NCBI RefSeq assembly: GCF_002531575.1
Contig: NZ_NWTI01000032.1
Coordinates: 1 to 64,000, forward strand
Length of the DNA: 64,000 nt
From: Bradyrhizobium sp. Y36
GTDB lineage: Bacteria > Pseudomonadota > Alphaproteobacteria > Rhizobiales > Xanthobacteraceae
Reading direction: 5' to 3'
The notes beneath the pieces are model-generated. The model saw only the letters and a list, made by a program, of their open reading frames with translations. It was not told where the DNA came from and ran no database searches. Within the stretch, counting starts at the first letter, position 1. Every line of letters starts with the position of its first letter. A program made the position numbers and the translations under genes. Of the stretch, positions 43,564 to 52,631 are shown in pieces.

Positions 43564-44448
43564 ATGGACATCCTCGTGAACCTGCAGGCCTTCCTCGCCA
43601 CGGCCGATGCGTCCGGCTTCTCTGCCGCGGCACGCAAGCTCAATGTCTCGACCTCGGTGGTAGCAAAACGCGTCACGCAGCTGGAGGCGCGGATCGGCAC
43701 GCCGCTGTTTCATCGCTCGACCCGGCAATTGCGGCTCACCGAAGCCGGTCAGCGCTACGTGCACCGCGCCCGCGGCGTCGTCACCGACGCCACCGACCTG
43801 CTCTCGCGCATGGGCGAGAAGGGCCACGACCTCGTCGATCACCTGCGCATCAAGGCGCCGACCTCGCTGACGGTGGCTCGGCTTGCCGACGCTTTCAGCG
43901 CGTTCCAGACTGAGAACCCGAAGCTCAAGCTCGACATCGTGCTGATCGACCGTCCGGTCGATCCCGTCACCGAAGGTTTTGACATCGCCATCGGCGCCTT
44001 CCCGCATTCCTTCGGCGGCGTGGTCGACGAGCCGCTCTGCGCGCTGAAGCGGCTGCTCTGCGCCTCGCCGGCCTATTTGAAGAAGCACGGCACGCCCAAG
44101 CATCCGCGCGATCTCGTCGAGCATCGCTGCCTGAGCTTCCTGCCGACGGGACCTGAATGGATTTTTGATGGCCCGCGCGGCCGCATCAGCATCCAGGTCA
44201 GCCCGCTGCTCTCCTCCAACGAAGGCCATGTGCTGGCGCGCAGCGCGATCGCCGGCAACGGCATCGCGCTGCTCTCGCATTATCTCGTCGCGGACGCCCT
44301 GCGCGACGGCAAGCTGAAGCCGGTGCTGCGCGATTTTCCGATTCCGGAACTGTGGGTGAAGGCCGCGATCCCCGAGCGGCGACGCAACGCAGCCGCGGTG
44401 CAGGCGCTGCTGACCCTGCTGAAAACGTCACTGGCGCCGTCGCTGTAG
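43564..44448 (+). CDS. LysR-family transcriptional regulator
   Basis: A 294-residue protein. N-terminal helix-turn-helix (FLATADASGFSAAARKLNVSTSVVAKRVTQLEARIGTPLFHRS, residues about 9-51), then a periplasmic-binding-like effector domain. It is divergent from the FAD oxidoreductase-importer operon across 111 bases, so it probably controls that operon in response to its substrate. Confidence 0.9.
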   Translation: MDILVNLQAFLATADASGFSAAARKLNVSTSVVAKRVTQLEARIGTPLFHRSTRQLRLTEAGQRYVHRARGVVTDATDLLSRMGEKGHDLVDHLRIKAPTSLTVARLADAFSAFQTENPKLKLDIVLIDRPVDPVTEGFDIAIGAFPHSFGGVVDEPLCALKRLLCASPAYLKKHGTPKHPRDLVEHRCLSFLPTGPEWIFDGPRGRISIQVSPLLSSNEGHVLARSAIAGNGIALLSHYLVADALRDGKLKPVLRDFPIPELWVKAAIPERRRNAAAVQALLTLLKTSLAPSL

Positions 44449-44470
44449 ACAGCGCCCAATATGCGCTGCC

Positions 44471-44572
44471 GTAGCCCGGATGGAGCGAAGCGCAATCCGG
44501 GTTTCGTGCCGTGCGGGGACAGTCGGACGATGAGGTTGGCCGGCCCCGGATTACGCTTCGCTCCATCCGGGC
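44471..44572. repeat. Palindromic repeat
   Basis: GCCCGGATGGAGCGAAGCG at about 44474 is mirrored by CGCTTCGCTCCATCCGGGC ending at 44572, with CCGGGTTT/CCCCGGATTA inside. It lies between the LysR gene and a small secreted protein gene. Confidence 0.7.
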
Positions 44573-44630
44573 GACAGGGCCTGCCACAAGACGGTTGCTC
44601 GGGAATCGCGAACCTGACAGAAGGGCCACC

Positions 44631-44903
44631 ATGGATTCGACCTTTGTGAAATACGCATTCACCGCCCTGACCGCTCTCGCGATCTCAACCACCGCCGCCT
44701 CGGCCGTGGAGCAGAACTGCCGCTTCATCCAGGCCAAGCCCGAGCGCGAAGCCTGCTACAAGCGCCAGGAGGACGAGTTGGCAGCGAAGCGCAAGCCCGT
44801 TGCACCCGCCGGCGAAGGTCAGACGCTCGAAACGTTGCGGCAGATGCGGCAGGACGACGACGCCGTCTATCGCAGCATTAACAACATCTGCCGCGGCTGC
44901 TAA
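44631..44903 (+). CDS. Small secreted protein of unknown function
   Basis: From ATG 44631 the product is 90 residues. A signal peptide (TALTALAISTTAASA) ends before VEQNC. The mature part has charged residues (KPEREACYKRQEDELAAK) and four cysteines, two of them at the very end (ICRGC). I do not recognise the family. The stop lies 3 bases from the stop of the convergent hydratase gene. Confidence 0.68.
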   Translation: MDSTFVKYAFTALTALAISTTAASAVEQNCRFIQAKPEREACYKRQEDELAAKRKPVAPAGEGQTLETLRQMRQDDDAVYRSINNICRGC

Positions 44904-44906
44904 AGT

Positions 44907-45710
44907 TCAGCTTTTTCCGCCGTTCCATCGCCCCGCCCGCTTCTCCGCGAACGATGCCAACCCCTCCGCGGCCTCCGCGCTCTGGCGCTTGAGCGAGTGC
45001 AGTTGCACGAGGCGGGTGTAGGCGGCATCTTCCACCGCCATGCCGCCGAACGAGCTTTCCAGCGCGAGGCGCTTGGTCTCGGCCATCGCCTCCGGTCCGT
45101 TGGCGAGCAGCTGTTCGACCACCTTGGCTCCCGCGGCTTCGAGGTCGCCGAGCGGCACCACGTCGTGGACGAGGCCGATGCGGCGGGCATCCTCGGCGCC
45201 AAACCGTTCGCCCGTCAGCGCGTAACGGCGGACCTGACGGACGCCGATGGCGTCGCAGAGCTGCGGGATGATGATGGCCGCCGTCAGGCCCCAGCGCACT
45301 TCGGTGATCGAGAACAGGGCATTGTCCGCGGCAATCACGACATCGCAGGCTGCGATCACGCCGGTGCCGCCGCCGAAGCAGCCGCCCTGCACCAAGGCGA
45401 CGGTCGGAATCGGCAGGGTGTTGAGCCGCTGCACGGCCTCGAAGGTCGCGCGCGAGGCCGCCTCGTTGGCCTCGGCCGATTGCGGCCGCACGCCGTTGAT
45501 CCATTTGAGGTCGGCGCCGGCCTGGAAGTGCTTGCCGTTGCCCCTGAGCACGACGACGCGCAGGTTCGGCTTCTTGCCGAGATCGTCCATGGCGGCGAGC
45601 ACACCCGCGATCAACGCGCCGTCATAGGCATTGTTGACCTCCGGCCGGTTCAACGTGACGGTCGCAACCCCACGCTCGTCTAGTGTCCACAGGACGGGGC
45701 TGGCAGTCAT
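44907..45710 (-). CDS. Enoyl-CoA hydratase/isomerase-family protein
   Basis: From ATG 45710 the product is 267 residues. Crotonase motifs are visible: NRPEVNNAYDGALI, the oxyanion-hole segment GKHFQAGADLKWI, the second oxyanion loop VQGGCFGGGTGVIAACDVVIA (positions near 45400-45340) and TEVRWGL with the acidic residue. It hydrates or isomerises a CoA thioester; the pathway is unknown, though an acyl-CoA dehydrogenase gene lies about 2 kb away. It is divergent from the ketopantoate-reductase-like gene. Confidence 0.87.
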   Translation of the reverse strand: MTASPVLWTLDERGVATVTLNRPEVNNAYDGALIAGVLAAMDDLGKKPNLRVVVLRGNGKHFQAGADLKWINGVRPQSAEANEAASRATFEAVQRLNTLPIPTVALVQGGCFGGGTGVIAACDVVIAADNALFSITEVRWGLTAAIIIPQLCDAIGVRQVRRYALTGERFGAEDARRIGLVHDVVPLGDLEAAGAKVVEQLLANGPEAMAETKRLALESSFGGMAVEDAAYTRLVQLHSLKRQSAEAAEGLASFAEKRAGRWNGGKS

Positions 45711-45866
45711 CGGCGATCCCTCCGGTTCATTTGCTTGGCGTGCACTATGGCCGAGAGGACGCATTCCGATCCATATCTTTCCAGCGTGGGGCGGTCGCGC
45801 CCATCGCATGGCGGCTTGTGCCATGGTGGCGCCGGGCGGCAGTTTGGGACCAGGAACGGAATCATC

Positions 45867-46841
45867 ATGCGCATCTGCATTTTCGGCGCGGGCGCCGTCG
45901 GCAGCCATATCGCGGTACGGCTGGCGCGGGCCGGCCACGACGTATCGTGCGTGATGCGAGGTGCGCATCTGGAGGCGGCGCGCGCAGGCGGCCTCAAGCT
46001 GCGGGTCGGCGATTCCGAGGTCAGCGCCAAGGTGAACGCGTCGGGCGATCCGGCCCAGCTCGGCCCGCAGGACGTGGTGATCTCGACGCTGAAGGCGACC
46101 GCGCTGACCGGGCTGGTGTCCAGCATCAAGCCGCTGCTGCAGGACGACACCGCCATCGTGTTCGCGCAGAACGGCATTCCCTGGTGGTACGGCATCGGCC
46201 TGCCGCCGCGGCACCCGACCCCGCCGGACATATCTTTCCTGGATCCCGGCGGCCGCCTGCGCGCCTGCATTCCGAAGGAACGGATCATCGGCGGCGTCGT
46301 CTTCTCCTCCAACGAGGTGACCGCGCCCGGCGTCGTGCACAACCTCACCCCGGACCGCAACCGCCTCCTGATCGGCGAATGCGACGACCGCAATTGCGAG
46401 CGCATCACAAGACTGCGGAATGTCTTCAACGACGCACGGCTGGAATCGCCCCCCGTGGCCGAGATCCGCGAGGCGATCTGGTCAAAGCTGCTGACCAACA
46501 TGTCGCTCTCGGTGCTGTGCCTGCTCACCGGCCAGACCGCGCGCGGCGTACGCGACGACCCGGCCTTTGCCGACGTGATCCCGCGCATGCTGAACGAGGC
46601 CAACGACATCGCCCAGCACTTCATCCCCGAGGTCAAGCGCGTCACGCGCAGCGGGCCCGCTCCCAACCACAAGCCGTCGCTGCTGCAGGACTACGAGCTC
46701 GGCCGCGCCATGGAGATCGACGTGCTGGTGAAGGCGCCCGCCGCCTTCGCGCGCACTGCCGGCCTGTCGACGCCGACGCTGGACTTGATCGCCGCGCTCG
46801 CGATCCAGAAGGCGCGGGACAAGGGGCTGTACGCGGCGTGA
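45867..46841 (+). CDS. Ketopantoate reductase-family (ApbA/PanE-like) dehydrogenase
   Basis: From ATG 45867 the product is 324 residues. The Rossmann motif ICIFGAGAVGSHIAVRLARAG opens the protein, and the C-terminal ApbA helix bundle includes WSKLLTNMSLSVLCLLTG and HKPSLLQDYELGRAMEID. A second family member lies at 62091-63104; the two are not close copies. This one, beside acyl-CoA genes, may act on another 2-oxo acid rather than ketopantoate. Confidence 0.8.
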   Translation: MRICIFGAGAVGSHIAVRLARAGHDVSCVMRGAHLEAARAGGLKLRVGDSEVSAKVNASGDPAQLGPQDVVISTLKATALTGLVSSIKPLLQDDTAIVFAQNGIPWWYGIGLPPRHPTPPDISFLDPGGRLRACIPKERIIGGVVFSSNEVTAPGVVHNLTPDRNRLLIGECDDRNCERITRLRNVFNDARLESPPVAEIREAIWSKLLTNMSLSVLCLLTGQTARGVRDDPAFADVIPRMLNEANDIAQHFIPEVKRVTRSGPAPNHKPSLLQDYELGRAMEIDVLVKAPAAFARTAGLSTPTLDLIAALAIQKARDKGLYAA

Positions 46842-46844
46842 GCC

Positions 46845-47516
46845 TCAGGCGAGCTGGTCGATCCAGGCGACGAGCGCATCCAGCACCTCGGTGAGCGCCT
46901 CGTCATTGGTCCGGCCCGACTTCTTCAGCACCGCGAAGGAGTGATCGCCGCCTTCGACTTCATGCAGCGTCGCCTTCGCCCCGAGCGATGCGATGACGGG
47001 CTTGAGATGGCCGAGATCGGCAAGCCCGTCCCGCGTTCCCTGCAGGAACAGCATGGGGATCGCGATGCCGGCGAGGTGCTCGGCACGCTCGGACGACGGC
47101 TTCTTGGCGGCATGCAGGGGAAAGCCGAGAAAGGCGAGCCCCTTGACGCCAGGCAGCGGTGCCTTCGCTTGCGCCTGCGAGGTCATGCGTCCGCCAAAGG
47201 ATTTGCCGCCCGCGATCAGCATGACCCCGGGACAGATCCGCGCCGCTTCCGCAACGGCCGCGCGGATGGCGGCGTGCGCAACGGCCGGCTGGTCGGGACG
47301 TCCCTTCTTGTCTTCCATGTAGGGGAAATTGAAGCGAAGCGTGGCAATGCCGCGCGCCGCAAGACCGTCCGCAACCTTCTGCATGAACGCATGCCGCATG
47401 TCGGCGCCGGCACCATGCGCCAGAACGTAGCAAGCGCGCGCCTTGTCGGGCTGCGTCAGGATCGCCGAGACCGTGCCGATGCGCTCGATGTCGAGCTTGA
47501 GCTCTTTGGTTTTCAC
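46845..47516 (-). CDS. Alpha/beta hydrolase of the KANL3/Tex30 (dienelactone-hydrolase-like) group
   Basis: From a GTG at 47516 the product is 223 residues; a TTG at 47537 would add 7. Catalytic residues appear in GGKSFGGRM (nucleophile Ser), QGTRDGLAD (acid) and EGGDHSFAV (His). The start AILTQPDKARACYVLAHGAGADMRHAFMQ carries the oxyanion region. Cytosolic. The substrate is unknown; such proteins are widespread orphan hydrolases. It converges on the ketopantoate-reductase-like gene with 3 bases between stops. Confidence 0.75.
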   Translation of the reverse strand: MKTKELKLDIERIGTVSAILTQPDKARACYVLAHGAGADMRHAFMQKVADGLAARGIATLRFNFPYMEDKKGRPDQPAVAHAAIRAAVAEAARICPGVMLIAGGKSFGGRMTSQAQAKAPLPGVKGLAFLGFPLHAAKKPSSERAEHLAGIAIPMLFLQGTRDGLADLGHLKPVIASLGAKATLHEVEGGDHSFAVLKKSGRTNDEALTEVLDALVAWIDQLA

Positions 47517-47649
47517 AGCCAAGATCAGCCATCCCAAACAGACGCGTTTCCGGCCGCCTTGGTAGCGTCACCGGCGCAGCCTGAAAACACAATAATTGCC
47601 GCCGCGAGCCGGCCTACCAAGCCGGAACGACGCATTATCAGAGGTAATC

Positions 47650-48795
47650 ATGACCTACCGCTCCTCCTGGATGACCGAAGAGCTCGACGTCTTCCGCGAC
47701 CAGTTCCGGAAATATCTCGCCAAGGATCTGGCGCCGCACGCCGAGAAATGGCGCGAGCAGAAGATGGTCGACCGTTTCGCCTGGCGCGGCCTCGGCGAAA
47801 TGGGCGCGCTGCTGGCGAGCGTGCCGGAGGAATATGGCGGGCTGGGCGCCACCTTTGCCTATGACGCCGCCGTGCTCGACGATCTCGAAAGCACCGTGCC
47901 GGAGCTGACCACCGGCGTCTCCGTGCACAGCGCCATCGTCGCGCATTACATCCTCAATTACGGCTCGGAGGAGCAGAAGAAGCGCTGGCTGCCGAAGATG
48001 GCCTCCGGCGAGATGGTCGGCGCCATCGCCATGACCGAGCCCGGCACCGGCTCGGATCTGCAGGCCGTCAAGACCACGGCGAAGAAGCAGGGCAATTCCT
48101 ACGTCATCAACGGCCAGAAGACCTTCATCACCAACGGCCAGGCCGCCGATCTCGTCGTCGTGGTCGCGCGCACCGGCGAAGCCGGCGCCAAGGGCATTTC
48201 GCTGATCGTGGTCGAGACCGCAGGCGCGGACGGCTACAAGCGCGGGCGCAACCTCGACAAGATCGGCCTGCACGCCTCCGACACGTCGGAGCTGTTCTTC
48301 GACAACGTCACGGTGCCGCCGGAAAACCTGCTCGGCAAGGAAGAGGGCCAGGGCTTCGTCCAGCTGATGCAGCAATTGCCGCAGGAGCGCCTCGCGCTCG
48401 CGGTCGGCGCCGTTGCCGCGATGGAGCGCGCGATCAAGCTCACGGTCGATTACACCAAGGAGCGGAAGGCGTTCGGCAAGCCGCTGATGGACTTCCAGAA
48501 CACCGCCTTCACGCTCGCCGAGCGCAAGACCGAGGCGATGATCGCGCGCGTCTTCGTCGACTGGTGCATCGAGCGGCTCGTCGCCAAGGACCTCGACACG
48601 GTCACGGCGTCGATGGCGAAATACTGGTGCTCGGAGAAGCAGGTCGAAACCGCCGACGAATGTCTCCAGCTGTTCGGCGGCTACGGCTACATGCAGGAAT
48701 ACCCGATCTCGCGCATCTTCATCGATTCCCGCATCCAGAAGATCTATGGCGGCACCAACGAGATCATGAAGCTGTTGATCGCGCGGTCGCTATGA
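47650..48795 (+). CDS. Acyl-CoA dehydrogenase
   Basis: From ATG 47650, preceded by AGAGG, the product is 381 residues. Family motifs: IAMTEPGTGSDLQAVKT, QKTFITNGQAADLVVV and the C-terminal YGYMQEYPISRIFIDSRI followed by IYGGTNEIMK, where the Glu is the usual catalytic base of short/medium-chain enzymes. It oxidises an acyl-CoA with FAD and passes electrons to ETF. Chain-length preference is unknown. It stands alone between a hydrolase and a LysR gene. Confidence 0.9.
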   Translation: MTYRSSWMTEELDVFRDQFRKYLAKDLAPHAEKWREQKMVDRFAWRGLGEMGALLASVPEEYGGLGATFAYDAAVLDDLESTVPELTTGVSVHSAIVAHYILNYGSEEQKKRWLPKMASGEMVGAIAMTEPGTGSDLQAVKTTAKKQGNSYVINGQKTFITNGQAADLVVVVARTGEAGAKGISLIVVETAGADGYKRGRNLDKIGLHASDTSELFFDNVTVPPENLLGKEEGQGFVQLMQQLPQERLALAVGAVAAMERAIKLTVDYTKERKAFGKPLMDFQNTAFTLAERKTEAMIARVFVDWCIERLVAKDLDTVTASMAKYWCSEKQVETADECLQLFGGYGYMQEYPISRIFIDSRIQKIYGGTNEIMKLLIARSL

Positions 48796-48813
48796 TCCTG
48801 TTGCCCTGCCCGG

Positions 48814-49698
48814 CTACTTCATCCGCTTGTCGGCGGCGATGAAGTCGATGAAGGTCCTGACCTTCGCGGAAAGATATTTGCGGCTCGGATAGACCGCAAA
48901 GAGCTTCCCGGCAAAGACGATGTGCTCGGGCATGACGTGCTCGAGCCGTCCGGCTGCGATGTCTTCGGTGACGAGCCATTTCGGCAGGAAGGCGAGGCCC
49001 ATGCCTTCGAGAGCGGCCATGTGCAGCAGCGTTTCGTTGCCGCTGCGCAGCACCGGATTGAGCTTGACGGTCTCGGGGCCGTGCTCGCCCTGAAAGGAGA
49101 AGCTCTCGCCGGGGTAAAGCGCGTAGTGCAGCAGCGGCTGGCCGGCGAGATCGGCGAAGGTCGCCAGACGTCCCGCGCGCTTGAGGAAGGCGGGAGCGGC
49201 CACCATGTAGAACGGAACGCTGGTGATCGGCCGCGCGATCAGCGCCTCGTCCGGCGTGCCCGTGGCACGCAGGGCGAGATCAAAACTCTCCTCGACCAGA
49301 TTGACGAGGCGGCCACTGAGATCGACATCGAGGCGCACCTCGGGATAGCGCGCCTGATAGTCCGCCAGCACGCCCGCAAAAATCGCGTTCGCCATCCACA
49401 CCGGTGCGGTCAGGCGCAGCGTTCCGTGCGGAACGACGGTCGCGTTGCTGACGGCGGCTTCGACCTCGTCGAGCGAATCCAGCATCTGCCGCGCCTGCTC
49501 GAAATAGAGCGCTCCGCTCTCGCTCAGGCTGACGCGCCGGCTGGTCCGGTTCAGCAACCGCGTGCCAAGCCGCTTCTCGAGCTGCATCACATGCTTGCTC
49601 GCCATGGCCGGGGAGATGCGCAGGCGCTGCGCCGCGGTCGCGAAGCTCTTCAGCTCGGCGACCAGGCAAAACACCCTCATGCTGACCAGGGAATCCAT
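48814..49698 (-). CDS. LysR-family transcriptional regulator
   Basis: A 294-residue protein. Helix-turn-helix at about residues 9-52 (ELKSFATAAQRLRISPAMASKHVMQLEKRLGTRLLNRTSRRVSL), then an effector domain (GTLRLTAPVWMANAIFAG). It is divergent from the DoxX-DsrE-TlpA-like operon across about 100 AT-rich bases and is the probable regulator of that operon. Confidence 0.9.
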   Translation of the reverse strand: MDSLVSMRVFCLVAELKSFATAAQRLRISPAMASKHVMQLEKRLGTRLLNRTSRRVSLSESGALYFEQARQMLDSLDEVEAAVSNATVVPHGTLRLTAPVWMANAIFAGVLADYQARYPEVRLDVDLSGRLVNLVEESFDLALRATGTPDEALIARPITSVPFYMVAAPAFLKRAGRLATFADLAGQPLLHYALYPGESFSFQGEHGPETVKLNPVLRSGNETLLHMAALEGMGLAFLPKWLVTEDIAAGRLEHVMPEHIVFAGKLFAVYPSRKYLSAKVRTFIDFIAADKRMK

Positions 49699-49802
49699 GA
49701 GATCATCAACATCCAGGAAACGAACTAATCCCGGAACGCATAATGATCAAAAATAAGGAAACTATCAAATGGTGGCAACCCTCACATCCCTGGAGAGCCA
49801 CC

Positions 49803-50231
49803 ATGACCACCGCCACCTTCGAGACCGCCCATCCCGGCCGCCCCCTTCGTATCGGCCTTTGGGCCGCCCAACTCGTCCTCGCCCTCGTCTTCATCTCGGC
49901 AGGGTTCGTGAAGCTGACCACCCCGATCCCCCAGCTGGCCGCGATGATGCCCTGGGCCGGCCAATATTCGGAGACCTTCGTCCGCTCCATCGCGCTGGTC
50001 GACCTCGCCGGCGGCATCGGCATCCTGCTGCCGGCCCTGACGCGGATCCTGCCACGGCTGACCGTGCTCGCTGCGCTCGGCTGCGCGGTGCTGCAGGTCA
50101 TCGCGCTCGGCTTCCACCTCTCGCGCGGCGAAGCTGACGTTGCACCGCTTAACGTCGTGTTGCTCGCGCTCAGCCTGTTCGTGCTGTGGGGACGCAACGG
50201 CAAGGCGCCGATCGCGCCGCGTCAGTTCTGA
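49803..50231 (+). CDS. DoxX-family small membrane protein
   Basis: From ATG 49803 the product is 142 residues with four hydrophobic helices: LVLALVFISAGFVKL, VDLAGGIGILLPAL, LGCAVLQVIALGFHL and VVLLALSLFVLWG. The FISAGFVKL motif is typical of DoxX-like proteins, often linked to thiol or quinone chemistry. First gene of a three-gene operon with a DsrE-like and a TlpA-like secreted protein. Confidence 0.8.
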   Translation: MTTATFETAHPGRPLRIGLWAAQLVLALVFISAGFVKLTTPIPQLAAMMPWAGQYSETFVRSIALVDLAGGIGILLPALTRILPRLTVLAALGCAVLQVIALGFHLSRGEADVAPLNVVLLALSLFVLWGRNGKAPIAPRQF

Positions 50232-50251
50232 CCGACGGGAGCGCCGTCGCC

Positions 50252-50713
50252 ATGATCTCCGCCAACGGATGGTCCCGCAGGGGACTGCTCGCCGGCAGCG
50301 CGATCCTCACGGCCGGCGGCGCCGCCGCGGCCAAGGCGGATCGCCTTACGGACGGCGTCGTCATCCTGATCGACAGCAACGAGCCCCATGTCATGGGCCA
50401 CGCGATCAGCTATTCGGCCAATCTCGCCAAGCATTTTGCCGACAAGGGCGCGAAATTGCCGATCGAGGTCGTCGCCAACGGCAAGGGCATCGACATCTTC
50501 CGCGCGGACAAGACGCCGCTGGTCGAGCCGCTCGCGACACTGCGGCAGTCGCTGCCGAACCTCAGCTACAGCATGTGCGCTTCGTCCAAGGCGATCGCGG
50601 AAGCCAAGGAGCAGGTCTCAATTCCGCTGATATCGGGCGCGAGCCTCGTTCCGTTCGGCATCGGACGCGTCGTTGATCTGCAACTGAAGGGCTGGGCCTA
50701 TATTCATGCGTGA
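50252..50713 (+). CDS. DsrE/F-like protein with Tat signal
   Basis: From ATG 50252 the product is 153 residues. A twin-arginine signal (NGWSRRGLLAGSAILTAGG) is followed by a DsrE-like alpha/beta domain: GVVILIDSNEPHVMGHAISYSANLAKHF and PIEVVANGKGIDIFRAD, with one cysteine in MCASSKAIAEAK where DsrE-type proteins carry their active Cys. Predicted to be exported folded to the periplasm. It overlaps the downstream redoxin gene by 8 bases. Confidence 0.72.
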   Translation: MISANGWSRRGLLAGSAILTAGGAAAAKADRLTDGVVILIDSNEPHVMGHAISYSANLAKHFADKGAKLPIEVVANGKGIDIFRADKTPLVEPLATLRQSLPNLSYSMCASSKAIAEAKEQVSIPLISGASLVPFGIGRVVDLQLKGWAYIHA

Positions 50714-51293
50714 GAAGCCGCGCGCGTTGTCGCGGCGATCGCTCCTGATCGCCGCGCCGGCCTATCTCACTGCCCTGCGCAACGCCGGCGCACAGGACGG
50801 CTGGCCGCCCGTGTTCGAAGCCGGCCGCAGCCAGTTCACCCTGGTGCGGCCACACGCGCCGATGCCGCAGCTGAGGCTTCAGGACCCGCAAGGCCGCGAT
50901 GCCGTCGTGGCGGCGAAGCCGGGCCGCATCACGCTGGTGAACTTCTGGGCGACCTGGTGCGCGGCCTGCAAGCTCGATCTGCCCATGCTCGCCAGCCTTG
51001 CCGGCTCGCGGCCCGACCGGCTCGACATCGTCGCGATCTGCACCGACACGAAAGACCTGCGCAAGGTCCGCACATTTCTCGGCGGCCTCTCGGTGCAACA
51101 CCTCGCCTGCTTTATCGACGCTTATGGCGCGGCGGCCAAGGCCTCGAGCGAGATGTTCTCGATCGTCGGCATGCCCATCACCTATCTCGTCGGAACGAGC
51201 GGCCGCGTCGAGGGCTACATCACCGGGGCGCCCGACTGGCTGTCGCCGGCCGGCGCGCGATTGCTGCAATTCTATCGCGAGCAGGGCTCGTGA
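50706..51293 (+). CDS. TlpA-like periplasmic thioredoxin with Tat-type signal
   Basis: A 195-residue protein with twin-arginine start RALSRRSLLIAAPAYL, then a thioredoxin fold with active site NFWATWCAACKLDLPML and the cis-Pro loop GMPITYLVG. It should reduce or oxidise periplasmic thiols. Co-transcription with DsrE-like and DoxX-like genes suggests one periplasmic thiol or sulfur-handling unit under the divergent LysR protein. Confidence 0.8.
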   Translation: MREKPRALSRRSLLIAAPAYLTALRNAGAQDGWPPVFEAGRSQFTLVRPHAPMPQLRLQDPQGRDAVVAAKPGRITLVNFWATWCAACKLDLPMLASLAGSRPDRLDIVAICTDTKDLRKVRTFLGGLSVQHLACFIDAYGAAAKASSEMFSIVGMPITYLVGTSGRVEGYITGAPDWLSPAGARLLQFYREQGS

Positions 51294-51296
51294 CCG

Positions 51297-52436
51297 TCAT
51301 TTCGGATGCCACCAGCGGCCGCCGATGACGACGCCTTCCGACACGATCTTGCTGTTACCGATCAGGTGCTCGCCGACGACGTCCTCATAGTCGAACTGCC
51401 CCTGCTTCACCGTAACAAGCGTGGCGTCGCCGACGCAGCCGGGCTTGAGGCTGCCGAGTTCGGGACGCCGCAGCGCCATCGCGGCATTTACCGTCGACGC
51501 AGCGATCACATCCGATAGCTCCATACCCATGCAAAGGAACTTCGACATGGTGGTGACCTGGTCGAAGGCGGGGCCGTCGATGCAGAGCTGGTGGATGTCC
51601 GAGGAAATGGTGTCGGGATAAAAACCGTTGGCGAGCATCGCACGCGCGGTCTTGAACGCGAACGAGCCCTTGCCGTGGCCGATGTCGAACAGCACGCCGC
51701 GCTCGCGCGCGTCCAGCACCGCCTTCTTTACCGTGCCTTGCGCCGTCGCGGGCGTATTGGGGAAGGGCCGGAAGGCGTGGGTGAGCACGTCGCCGGGACG
51801 CAAGCGCGCCAGCACCTCCTCATAGCTCGGCGGCGGATGGTCGATATGCGCCATCAGGGGCATGCCGACCTCGTCGGCAACCTGAAGCGCGATGTCGAGC
51901 GGCACCGCCCCTGACGTGCCCGAGGAATGCAGGCCGACGCGCACCTTGATGCCGACGATGAGGTCGCGATTGGCATCGGCCACCTTGGCCGCCTCGATCG
52001 GATTCATCAGCCGCAACTCCTCGCTCTCGCCGACCATGATCCGGTGCGAGAAACCGAAGATGCCGGCATGCGAGACGTGCAGGTAAGCGAGGATGCGGAC
52101 CTGGCTCGGCTCGATCACGTGCTTGCGGAAGCCGGCGAAATTGCCGGGGCCGGCGCTGCCGGTATCGACCGCCGTGGTGACGCCGGAGAGACGGCAAAAT
52201 TCCTCGGCGTCGATGCCGAGCGAGGTGCCGCCCCAATAGACATGGGTGTGGAGATCGATCAGTCCCGGCGTGACGATCAACTGCGAGACGTCGCGCACCT
52301 CGGTGCCCGGATCCGCCTTGAGGGCGTTGCCGACCGCTGCCACCTTGCCGCCGGCAAAGGCGACGTCGGTCACGGCGTCGAGCTTCTGCGACGGGTCGAT
52401 CACACGGCCTCCGCGCAGGATCAAATCGAAAGGCAT
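51297..52436 (-). CDS. Amidohydrolase/deacetylase-family metalloenzyme
   Basis: From ATG 52436 the product is 379 residues. Metal ligands of the amidohydrolase barrel: DLHTHVYWG (HxH), then His in PLMAHIDHPP and VLTHAFRPFPN, and Asp in TISSDIHQLC. The family includes dihydroorotase-like and N-acyl-D-amino-acid deacetylase-like enzymes; YWGGTSLGIDAEEFCRLSGVTTAVD is characteristic of its deacetylase branch. The substrate is unknown. It lies tail to tail with the TlpA-like gene (3 bases). Confidence 0.8.
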   Translation of the reverse strand: MPFDLILRGGRVIDPSQKLDAVTDVAFAGGKVAAVGNALKADPGTEVRDVSQLIVTPGLIDLHTHVYWGGTSLGIDAEEFCRLSGVTTAVDTGSAGPGNFAGFRKHVIEPSQVRILAYLHVSHAGIFGFSHRIMVGESEELRLMNPIEAAKVADANRDLIVGIKVRVGLHSSGTSGAVPLDIALQVADEVGMPLMAHIDHPPPSYEEVLARLRPGDVLTHAFRPFPNTPATAQGTVKKAVLDARERGVLFDIGHGKGSFAFKTARAMLANGFYPDTISSDIHQLCIDGPAFDQVTTMSKFLCMGMELSDVIAASTVNAAMALRRPELGSLKPGCVGDATLVTVKQGQFDYEDVVGEHLIGNSKIVSEGVVIGGRWWHPK

Positions 52437-52631
52437 CGTCGTCTCCGGATGTGGCGGCCGAATGCAGACAGGGTCAGCCGGCAAGACAGGGAGGTATCCC
52501 CCTGCGCATCGATAAACACGGCATGATTCATGTCAATGTCCGAGCCGGGCTCAATTCTATGATCCGATCGACCGGCAAGCCGACAGCGATCTGGCTTCCC
52601 AACAATCTCCCCGCCTAAAAGGATCACGGAC

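Noticed and set aside
43453..44280. Leftward extension of the FAD oxidoreductase frame across the LysR gene
   Set aside because: The open frame upstream of ATG 43452 is the antisense of the LysR gene; the Rossmann motif begins just after ATG 43452.
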